From assembly GCA_017388605.1 (NCBI GenBank), contig JAFPIE010000192.1:1-5946 (forward strand): a stretch of 5,946 nucleotides of DNA. Direction: 5' to 3'. Source of the DNA: Acholeplasmatales bacterium (GTDB lineage: Bacteria > Bacillota_I > Bacilli_A > Acholeplasmatales > Anaeroplasmataceae). Shown here one piece after another: positions 1 through 5,946 of this stretch (positions are counted from its first letter, which is position 1; every line of letters begins with the position of its first letter). The notes under the pieces are model-generated. The model was given only the letters and a program-made list of their open reading frames with translations. It ran no database searches and was not told the DNA's origin. Both the position numbers and the translations under genes were made by a program.

Positions 1-1692
1 CAAAAGGAAAAGATTAAAACTACTTTATCCAAATATCCTTTCCCTATATTAAGTGAGGATGAATATTTAGATTTATATTATTCCTATTATTTAAACATTG
101 ATGAATTTTCAAAGATCTTCCAGCTAGATAAATCCGTATTTCGCTATTTAGAATTAAAGGCAAAAAAGCCAAAGGGCACAAGAAATATTTTAGAGATGCT
201 AGAGGATGAAAGAGTCAGTGCTGATGTTCGAGTAAATATTCAAAATACATTAGGAAAATACGCAAAAATCCATGGTATTAGTGTGTTAAAGACTCCATCA
301 GATGTATTAGATATTTATGCAAGATTTGATTTAAAGGATACCTTATCTGAAAAGGATATTTATCTAGATTTCAAGAAATATTGGTTTAATTTATTCCATG
401 AGGAATTAAGCATTAATGAAAAGCAATTCGTGCAAATATTAGATAATTCTAAACAAATCTTAGAGGGTAAAAATGGCTTTAGATATTACAATTCCTTAGT
501 CATTGATTCAGGATTCTATCATTCCCTATCTCTAAGCCAATATGTTGATATTGAGGCTTCGGCAAAGATTATTTTTGATGCCCATTTAGATTTGATGCAT
601 GCTTATGATATCAAGGATGAATATGAGCTTTATTTCTTACTAAAGAAAACCGCTAGAAGCAATACAATAGAATTCATTAGAAAGCCAATTATCGTCTTTG
701 GCGCAGGAAATAGAAACAATCAAATTAAATCTATTTTATTTGAGCTATCTCCTATTTCTATGGCTGATTTTACAAAGGCTTATTCTAAGGTATTTGGTGT
801 AAATGAGAAATCCTTCTCCAATTACGCAGCTAAGCAATTTAGTCCATATTATCAAAACGCAACATTTACTGTACAAACACCTAAGCTTAGAGAAGAAATA
901 TTAAATATGTATAAGGAATTATTGACCGATGATTTCTATTTCATATCGGATATTGGCCCTCTAGCAAATAAAAATGGTATTCCATTCCAGGAATATTATA
1001 TTAATAAAACAACACTAAAAAGCTTAGGCTATGAGGATGGTATAAGATGTATCTATAAGGATAAATATGTATCCTTAAATGATTATGTGGAAACTCTATT
1101 TAAGGATGAATTATATCTAAAGAGAATGGATCCAAAGCTTATATCCTTACCAGAATTCCAGGAGGCTTTAAGAAAGAGAATATATTCTTATGAATATATT
1201 GAGGTTGAGCCTTGCCATTATGTATCTATAGAAAAGCTTGCCAATGATGGCATTACCTTAGAATTAATTAATGATTTTGTTGAGCTAGTTAAGAATTCCG
1301 TATACGAGGATGAAATATTTACGATTACATCCTTAAGAAATAAGGGCTTTAGCCATCCAATATTAGAAAAGAATTATTCCGATTATTTCTATTCTAGCTT
1401 ATTTATTCCATCTAAGGATATTATCTATCAAAGATGCTATAGCACAGATTCTGTAATATTAAAGATTCGTGTTCAAAAGGAGGAAATGGGTATTTCATCC
1501 TTAATTGAACAAATTGTTGAATCGAAGTATTATATGTATTTGCCAGACATTGTAAGAGATTTACAAATGATTTATGGAATTAGCTTAAGTGAAACACAAA
1601 CAAAGCTTTATATATCCTTAACAGATATTTATTGTAATCCAGATACAATGCTATATTATTTGAATTACGAAACCTATAAGCGTATGAGATAA
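1..1692 (+). CDS. Partial (5' end missing): large sigma-like/helix-turn-helix repeat protein, uncharacterised Bacillota family
   Basis: The frame is open from base 1 to a TAA stop, giving 563 residues. The true start lies left of the window, and the internal ATG at 196 is not a credible start because the same reading continues upstream with similar composition. No catalytic motif, signal peptide or membrane helix is visible. Residues 34-50 (DEFSKIFQLDKSVFRYL), then a KPKGT turn and the EMLEDERVS segment at 65-73, look like a helix-turn-helix unit. Residues 191-300 carry the block LMHAYDIKDEYELYFLLKK, then RKPIIVFGAGNR and SPISMADF. From memory, these blocks occur in large Bacillota proteins often labelled as sigma-70 region 4-like or RNA polymerase alpha C-terminal-domain proteins. 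Residues 313-365 and 438-485 look like diverged winged-helix repeats (YINKTTLKSLGY against FTITSLRNKGF). DNA binding or transcription control is an inference; no function is established. The coding assignment is near certain, the family moderate. Confidence 0.85.
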   Translation, partial: QKEKIKTTLSKYPFPILSEDEYLDLYYSYYLNIDEFSKIFQLDKSVFRYLELKAKKPKGTRNILEMLEDERVSADVRVNIQNTLGKYAKIHGISVLKTPSDVLDIYARFDLKDTLSEKDIYLDFKKYWFNLFHEELSINEKQFVQILDNSKQILEGKNGFRYYNSLVIDSGFYHSLSLSQYVDIEASAKIIFDAHLDLMHAYDIKDEYELYFLLKKTARSNTIEFIRKPIIVFGAGNRNNQIKSILFELSPISMADFTKAYSKVFGVNEKSFSNYAAKQFSPYYQNATFTVQTPKLREEILNMYKELLTDDFYFISDIGPLANKNGIPFQEYYINKTTLKSLGYEDGIRCIYKDKYVSLNDYVETLFKDELYLKRMDPKLISLPEFQEALRKRIYSYEYIEVEPCHYVSIEKLANDGITLELINDFVELVKNSVYEDEIFTITSLRNKGFSHPILEKNYSDYFYSSLFIPSKDIIYQRCYSTDSVILKIRVQKEEMGISSLIEQIVESKYYMYLPDIVRDLQMIYGISLSETQTKLYISLTDIYCNPDTMLYYLNYETYKRMR

Positions 1693-1717
1693 ACCAGCGA
1701 TTGCTGGTTTATTTTTT
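1689..1717 (+). terminator. Rho-independent terminator of the first gene
   Basis: A 10-bp perfect stem (1689-1698 with 1703-1712, core AAACCAGC/GCTGGTTT) closes a GATT loop and runs into a T-rich tract. The TAA stop of the upstream gene lies inside the left arm, so translation termination and transcript end are almost superimposed. It separates the first gene from the membrane-protein gene. Confidence 0.88.
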
Positions 1718-1730
1718 CTACAATTTCACA

Positions 1731-1759
1731 TTTATTTTTTTAAGCTTTAAGTATATACT
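1731..1759 (+). promoter_or_regulatory. Possible weak promoter for the membrane-protein gene
   Basis: TATACT at 1754-1759 could serve as the -10 element. The -35 region at 17-bp spacing (TTTATT, 1731-1736) is poor. A better -35-like hexamer, TTCACA at 1725-1730, is too far away (23 bp). If used, transcription would begin near 1766 and leave a leader of about 15 bases. A promoter is expected because a strong terminator lies just upstream, but the exact elements are uncertain. Confidence 0.35.
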
Positions 1760-1763
1760 TAAA
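1746..1763. promoter_or_regulatory. Perfect 18-bp palindrome overlapping a possible promoter; candidate operator
   Basis: TTTAAGTATATACTTAAA is its own reverse complement with no mismatch and no spacer. It sits 5 bases upstream of the ribosome site of the membrane-protein gene. Its right half contains TATACT (1754-1759), a 5-of-6 match to the -10 consensus, so a dimeric regulator bound here would block RNA polymerase. Hairpin formation is less likely as the role, because there is no loop and the arms are almost all A/T. A chance palindrome in AT-rich intergenic DNA remains possible. Confidence 0.4.
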
Positions 1764-1767
1764 ATAA

Positions 1768-1774
1768 AAGGAGA
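1768..1774 (+). promoter_or_regulatory. Ribosome binding site AAGGAGA deciding the 1781 start
   Basis: AAGGAG (1768-1773) matches the anti-Shine-Dalgarno sequence and stands 7 bases before ATG 1781. The overlapping ATG at 1777 is only 3 bases away and opens a frame that stops after seven codons, so 1781 is the better start. Confidence 0.85.
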
Positions 1775-1780
1775 AGATGT

Positions 1781-2350
1781 ATGAAGGTATTAAAGGATAA
1801 GGATACATTATTTGTTTTTGTATCACATATAGTATCAGCTATATTAATGATTGTAGGAAGTATCCTACTTGTTTTGAAGGGGCAAACCCTAGAGGTAATG
1901 ATTATTGTACTTGGCTTTTTCGTTTTCGTATTAGCCGTACTCATTTTATTAAAGAAGCTAGAAATCTTAAAATATTTTATGCCAATTCTATATTTCTTAA
2001 TTGGTGTAGTATATTTCATAGGCTTTATCTTAGATATCATTAATGGATATCTTAATATTGGTAGTGCAGCAGAGATTATTGCAGGAATATTATTTATATT
2101 CTATGGATACGCTTCTATAAATAAATTATCCTCTAATAAGAGGATTCCATATTTAAGAGCTATAGAGGTATTTAGCTGCTTCATCATGGCTGCATGTGTA
2201 TTTTTCGTTTTATTCTCTGATGCAAGCTTTGGCTATTTATTTTCGAAAATAAACGGTAAGGTGTCCTTGCAAAAGGTAGATTTGATTTTGATTTTTGTTG
2301 GTTATACAATACTTTCTATATCGAATTCTACCTATGGATATGACGAATAA
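1781..2350 (+). CDS. Six-helix integral membrane protein of unknown function, 189 residues
   Basis: A complete gene with a strong ribosome site and a TAA stop. Hydrophobic segments at about residues 9-32, 37-57, 64-88, 94-113, 126-146 and 164-182 predict six membrane helices arranged as three pairs. The basic loops KKLEILK (58-64) and NKLSSNKR (114-121) place those loops, and both termini, in the cytoplasm by the positive-inside rule. There is no cleavable signal peptide, no long soluble domain and no catalytic or transporter signature. The paired-helix layout with glycine-rich turns loosely recalls DUF308/HdeD-like proteins, but I do not recognise the family with confidence. Terminators on both sides and a palindrome upstream suggest a single-gene transcript with its own control. 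A partner role for either neighbour is not shown by the sequence. Confidence 0.85.
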   Translation: MKVLKDKDTLFVFVSHIVSAILMIVGSILLVLKGQTLEVMIIVLGFFVFVLAVLILLKKLEILKYFMPILYFLIGVVYFIGFILDIINGYLNIGSAAEIIAGILFIFYGYASINKLSSNKRIPYLRAIEVFSCFIMAACVFFVLFSDASFGYLFSKINGKVSLQKVDLILIFVGYTILSISNSTYGYDE

Positions 2351-2366
2351 TTTACGAAAACAAAAT

Positions 2367-2398
2367 AAAATCCACCCTAAAGGGTGGTTTTTCTTTTG
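2367..2398 (+). terminator. Rho-independent terminator of the membrane-protein gene
   Basis: CCACCC (2372-2377) pairs with GGGTGG (2382-2387) around a TAAA loop. It is preceded by AAAA and followed by the T-rich tract TTTTTCTTTT. It lies 16 bases after the TAA stop and directly abuts the promoter region of the next gene. Confidence 0.88.
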
Positions 2399-2404
2399 TC
2401 TTCT

Positions 2405-2413
2405 TGATATAAT
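2405..2413 (+). promoter_or_regulatory. Extended -10 promoter of the helicase gene
   Basis: TGATATAAT contains a perfect TATAAT (2408-2413) preceded by a TG dinucleotide at the extended -10 position. There is no convincing -35 box at 16-18 bp spacing; that place is occupied by the terminator stem and T-tract. An extended -10 can function without a -35, which fits this crowding. Transcription would begin near 2420, leaving a leader of about 18 bases. Confidence 0.65.
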
Positions 2414-2426
2414 ATCATATAGGTAT

Positions 2427-2432
2427 GGGGTG
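2427..2432 (+). promoter_or_regulatory. Ribosome binding site of the helicase gene
   Basis: GGGGTG stands 5 bases before ATG 2438 and keeps the GGTG part of the GGAGGTG consensus. It is weaker than the AAGGAG of the preceding gene. An in-frame TAG at 2420-2422 with no ATG, GTG or TTG between it and 2438 makes 2438 the only possible start. Confidence 0.6.
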
Positions 2433-2437
2433 TAAGT

Positions 2438-5400
2438 ATGACGAGAAAAGAATTGGAAGACCGCTTAGCTGCGGTCACAAACCAGCTATTAGATTTAGGA
2501 AAAAGAAATAGATTACTAAATTATATAGATAAGGGTTTAAAAACATTAGCCATTTTAAATAAGAATGTTGAAGAGGTATTCCGTGGAGTAAAGCAGTATA
2601 GAGACTTTACCTTCTTCCCAACGGATGAGGCATTACTTGAGGTACAAAATAATCCTGAGCAGGAGGTAATTGGCCCTAAGGATGACCTACTCGATTTAGA
2701 GGATGATATCGTCTATGAGGCTGTAAGAAGAATGCAGGAGAAGAAGGATGAGCTTATATGCTATAAGAAGCAGCATGGGCTTTTGAAGGCTTTAAAGGCA
2801 TTGAAGAAGGAATTTACATTCTCTATTGTTGAAAAGGGAATGAACTCACTATACCTTTCTGTATGCTTCTTGCATTATAAGGAAGAGGATATAGAATATA
2901 AGGCTCCCCTACTTTTAATACCTGTTGAAATTAATAATGATTCAGGATCCTTCATAATTCGTCAATATGAGGATGAAATTATTTTAAATCCAACCCTAAG
3001 ATATTATTTTACATCTGTATTTAACACAGATTTAGTCCCATACAATAATGAAGCATTAAGTACATATCTTGAGAAGGCAAGAGCTGCTTTACCAGAGGGT
3101 GTAGAGCTTGAGGAGGGTTTATCCTTAGGTATTTATTCCTTCTATAAAATGAATATGTATAATGACTTAATTTATAATAGAGATTTCGTTTTGGAGAATG
3201 CGAATATTCGTGCATTATTAGGTGAGGAGCATGGATCTTGGGATGCGAATTTCAATGAGCCACTATATCCTGTTGTAAACTGTGATTCCTCACAGCTTAA
3301 GGCAATACAGTATGCTGCAAATGGTAAATCCTTCTGTTTACAGGGCCCCCCTGGGTCTGGTAAGAGCCAAACCATTACGAATATGATTTCCTCTATGCTT
3401 GGTGTAGGAAAAAAGATCCTATTCGTATCAGAAAAGATTGCTGCATTAAATGTCGTATATGAAAATTTAAGAAGAGTAAGATTATCTGAATTCGCACTAG
3501 AATTACATTCGAATAAGGCAAATAAAAAGGAATTCATTGAAAATATGTATCGTACGGCAACCTTGCCTAGATATGATATTGAGCTTAAGACAAGATTCTT
3601 AGGTACAAAATATGAATATTTTAGAAATAATTTACATAATTACGAAAGTAATTTACATGAGGTTATTCCATCCTTAGGTGTTTCCCTATTTGATTTGTAT
3701 TCCATTTATTTAGATACGAAAAGTGAGCCAGTACCTTATGAATTAAAATTCATGGATACCTATAATTTAATGGATATGGATCGTATTTCTAAATCCTTAA
3801 GGGATTATGCAGGATATGCAAAAATCATTGGCTTTAGTGATTATAGAGAATCTCCATTATATGGCTTAAATCAGATTTCTGAGGAATATATTAAGATGGG
3901 TCTTAGGGCAGATATTGAGGCTTCCTTAGATTTACTTAAGAAAATTGAAGGTATAAGATTACCACTTAAGGGTGTTGGTCTTAATGCATCGAATATTATT
4001 GATGCAATGAAGGCTATCGAAATTGCGGATAAAATTGTTCAAATTAAGCAATATAGACCTCTATATATGTTTAAGAAGAATCGTGTCATTATCAATGATA
4101 TGATTAAGAAATATATGTCCTATTCTAAAGAGATTAAGACGGATATTTTAAATGTTTACAAAGAGGATATTTTAGCCTTAGAATTACCTAAGATTCGCGC
4201 GGATTATGCAAGAATGATGAAGGAGACTAAGGGTATCTTTAAATCGCAAACTAAGGAATTTAAGGAGCTAGATTTAAAGGTTCAATCCTATAGAGTAGCA
4301 AAGGCTAAGCCTGAGGTAGTTGTTGAGGAATTAAACGATTTAGCTAAGCTTAAGGCCTATAAGGCCCAAGCAGAAAATGCTGCAGCAAGCATTACTAAGG
4401 CCTTAGGTAGTGATGCACTTCAAAACCTAAGACAAATTCTATTAGATATTAAGGCTGTTGATTCCTTACCAGATATGTCAATTTCTACACAAGCATTTAC
4501 TATGCTTAAAAATGCTTGGGAGGCAAATGATTTAGATTTAGAAGAGCAGCAAGCTGAATATAAGAATTTATTAAATCTATCCCGTATTTTTAAGATTAAG
4601 CAATTCAATATTACAAGCTGTACAATTAAAGAAGCCTACGATAGAGTTGATGAGGTTAATAAGGAAAGAAATCATATTTCAAATTATAGAAGAACCCTAG
4701 AGATTATTGATGAGCTAAAGGATAAGAATGCAGAGGAATTCTTGTATTATTATCTAGATAATCAATTTAATCTAGATGAAATCTCTCAAAGATTTAAGAA
4801 GACCTTCCTAAAGAATAAGATTGATTCTGTTCATCATAGTGGGGATTTCTTACAATATTTTGAAAATGATTCTATTGATGATATCATCGATGGCTTTAGA
4901 GATTTAGATGAAAAGACATTGACGATTAATAGAGATATCATCATAGCGAAAAACAGTCAAAAAAGACAAAATGGTATGGCGGTTGAGGGCTCTATGTTTA
5001 AGATACTTGAGCGTGAGCATGAAAAGAAGACAAGACAAAAGCCAATCAGGCAATTGCTTGAGCAAATCTTTGAGCTAGCCCTTGAAATTAAGCCAGTATT
5101 CCTAATGTCTCCACTTTCTGTATCTACCTATTTAGCGAATATGCCAAATATGTTTGATTGCGTCATCTTTGATGAGGCATCTCAAATCTTTGCCTGTGAT
5201 GCCTTAGGCTCTATTTATAGAGGTAAGCAATGTATCATCATAGGTGATGATAAGCAAATGCCACCATCGAATTTCTTTATGGCACAGCTAGATGATAATT
5301 CTGGTACAGATGAGGAATTAGAATATGACCTAGAATCTATTTTGGATAAGGCTATGGCAACCTTCGAAACCATTGCCCTAAAGTGGCATTATAGAAGTAG

Positions 5401-5946
5401 AAGTGAGGAATTAATTACCTTCTCGAATAATGCATTCTATTCCGATAAGCTAATTACTGTTCCGACTCCAAGAATTCACTCTACTGGCTTTGGTGTTGAT
5501 TTTTATTATGATCCTGAGGGTAGATATAATACCCAAACGAGAACGAATATTTTTGAGGCAGCAAAGGTTGCAAAGATGGTTATTGAGCATTATAAGAATA
5601 GTGATAAATCCTTAGGTGTCGTTGCCTTCTCCTCAAGCCAGGCAGATGAAATTCAGCGTGAGCTTGATAAGCTAATTAAGGATGATCCATCCTTGAAGAA
5701 ATATTTCCAAGAGGATATTGATGAGCCATTCTTTATTAAGAATCTAGAAACCGTACAGGGTGATGAAAGAGATAGAATTATCTTCTCAATATGCTATGCA
5801 TATAATGAGGATGGTAAATTCATGCAAAGATTTGGTCCATTAAATGTTAAGGGTGGAGAAAGAAGATTAAATGTTGCGGTAACTAGAGCGAAGTATAATG
5901 TATCTATTGTATCCTCTATCAGGTATACAGATATTAAAACAAATAC
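2438..5946 (+). CDS. Partial (3' end missing): DUF4011-type superfamily 1 helicase, defence-associated family
   Basis: The frame is open without a stop from ATG 2438 to the window edge (1169 codons). The N-terminus is a typical DUF4011 domain: LLDLGKRNRLLNY at 17-29, then LYLSVCFLHYKE and APLLLIPVEIN near 138-166. The ATPase core follows: Q-motif region 283-291, Walker A GPPGSGKS 303-310, motif Ia/Ib region 328-364 (VSEKIAALNVV, LELHSNKANKK), SPLSV 891-895, Walker B DEASQ 912-916, GDDKQMPPS 936-944, HYRSRSEEL 984-992, VQGDERD 1106-1112 and RRLNVAVTRAK 1142-1152. All catalytic residues expected of an ATP-driven nucleic-acid helicase are intact. A helical stretch of about 480-600 residues separates Walker A from Walker B, as is usual in this family. 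Relatives often end with a Vsr-like (MTES_1575/DUF559) nuclease domain and DUF3320; that part, if present, lies beyond 5946. From memory, such proteins are reported in antiphage defence (the Hhe type). The family call is firm; the defence role is inferred. Confidence 0.93.
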   Translation, partial: MTRKELEDRLAAVTNQLLDLGKRNRLLNYIDKGLKTLAILNKNVEEVFRGVKQYRDFTFFPTDEALLEVQNNPEQEVIGPKDDLLDLEDDIVYEAVRRMQEKKDELICYKKQHGLLKALKALKKEFTFSIVEKGMNSLYLSVCFLHYKEEDIEYKAPLLLIPVEINNDSGSFIIRQYEDEIILNPTLRYYFTSVFNTDLVPYNNEALSTYLEKARAALPEGVELEEGLSLGIYSFYKMNMYNDLIYNRDFVLENANIRALLGEEHGSWDANFNEPLYPVVNCDSSQLKAIQYAANGKSFCLQGPPGSGKSQTITNMISSMLGVGKKILFVSEKIAALNVVYENLRRVRLSEFALELHSNKANKKEFIENMYRTATLPRYDIELKTRFLGTKYEYFRNNLHNYESNLHEVIPSLGVSLFDLYSIYLDTKSEPVPYELKFMDTYNLMDMDRISKSLRDYAGYAKIIGFSDYRESPLYGLNQISEEYIKMGLRADIEASLDLLKKIEGIRLPLKGVGLNASNIIDAMKAIEIADKIVQIKQYRPLYMFKKNRVIINDMIKKYMSYSKEIKTDILNVYKEDILALELPKIRADYARMMKETKGIFKSQTKEFKELDLKVQSYRVAKAKPEVVVEELNDLAKLKAYKAQAENAAASITKALGSDALQNLRQILLDIKAVDSLPDMSISTQAFTMLKNAWEANDLDLEEQQAEYKNLLNLSRIFKIKQFNITSCTIKEAYDRVDEVNKERNHISNYRRTLEIIDELKDKNAEEFLYYYLDNQFNLDEISQRFKKTFLKNKIDSVHHSGDFLQYFENDSIDDIIDGFRDLDEKTLTINRDIIIAKNSQKRQNGMAVEGSMFKILEREHEKKTRQKPIRQLLEQIFELALEIKPVFLMSPLSVSTYLANMPNMFDCVIFDEASQIFACDALGSIYRGKQCIIIGDDKQMPPSNFFMAQLDDNSGTDEELEYDLESILDKAMATFETIALKWHYRSRSEELITFSNNAFYSDKLITVPTPRIHSTGFGVDFYYDPEGRYNTQTRTNIFEAAKVAKMVIEHYKNSDKSLGVVAFSSSQADEIQRELDKLIKDDPSLKKYFQEDIDEPFFIKNLETVQGDERDRIIFSICYAYNEDGKFMQRFGPLNVKGGERRLNVAVTRAKYNVSIVSSIRYTDIKTN

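Noticed and set aside
196..1692. Treating ATG 196 as the true start of the first gene
   Set aside because: The same frame is open and protein-like back to base 1. No ribosome site precedes 196, and the upstream residues contain the HTH-like segment that belongs with the rest of the protein.
1777..1800. Seven-codon frame from ATG 1777 overlapping the start of the membrane-protein gene (possible leader peptide)
   Set aside because: The ATG is only 3 bases from the ribosome site, too close for good initiation. The short frame ends at once and there is no attenuator-like hairpin, so a chance overlap is likelier.
1759..2040. Open frame of 93 codons on the minus strand over the membrane-protein gene
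   Set aside because: It lies antisense to a well-supported gene, and its lysine/threonine/isoleucine-rich, low-complexity translation fits a shadow of the sense gene. It shows no ribosome site of note.
2406..2416. Short inverted repeat GATAT-A-ATATC over the helicase -10 box as an operator
   Set aside because: The five-base A/T arms are largely dictated by the TATAAT box itself and are expected by chance in this composition.
3341..3360. GC-rich island with a run of six C and short CAGGG/CCCTG arms, possible hairpin or slippage site
   Set aside because: It encodes the Walker A residues GPPGSG, whose glycine and proline codons are GC-rich by nature. The frame reads straight through into conserved protein, so no frameshift is needed.
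3021..3537. Two minus-strand open frames (3021-3215 and 3172-3537) inside the helicase gene
   Set aside because: They are antisense to conserved DUF4011 and Walker A coding sequence and have no family features. They also overlap each other, as expected of reading-frame shadows.
4420..4608. Minus-strand open frame of 62 codons
   Set aside because: It is antisense to the helical linker of the helicase, with no promoter, ribosome site or recognisable protein feature.

Overview
The window looks like a piece of a low-G+C Bacillota chromosome. Sample lines are about 30-35% G+C, TTA and AGA codons dominate, starts are ATG with AGGAG-type ribosome sites, and rho-independent terminators are clear. 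The four tryptophans seen in the two large genes are all TGG and both complete stop codons are TAA, so nothing supports the Mycoplasma/Spiroplasma UGA=Trp code. A gut-type Bacilli or Erysipelotrichia-like lineage, or an Acholeplasma/Izemoplasma relative, would fit, but the sequence does not settle this.

All genes lie on the + strand and fill the window. Bases 1-1692 are the 3' part of a large gene with no visible start. It encodes a sigma-like/helix-turn-helix repeat protein of a widespread but uncharacterised Bacillota family. A hairpin terminator overlapping its stop codon closes it. Bases 1781-2350 encode a complete 189-residue protein with six predicted membrane helices. It is preceded by a perfect 18-bp palindrome and followed by its own terminator. 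From 2438 to the right edge runs the largest gene, 1169 codons without a stop. It is a DUF4011-type superfamily 1 helicase with every core helicase motif visible, but its C-terminus lies outside the window.

Each boundary between genes carries a terminator and then a possible promoter, so the three genes look like separate short transcripts rather than one operon. The helicase family includes members with a C-terminal Vsr-like nuclease domain that have been linked to antiphage defence. Whether this protein has such a domain cannot be seen here. A joint role for the putative DNA-binding protein, the membrane protein and the helicase is speculation from adjacency. There is no mobile element, CRISPR array, tRNA or rRNA, and no gene-free stretch longer than 88 bases.
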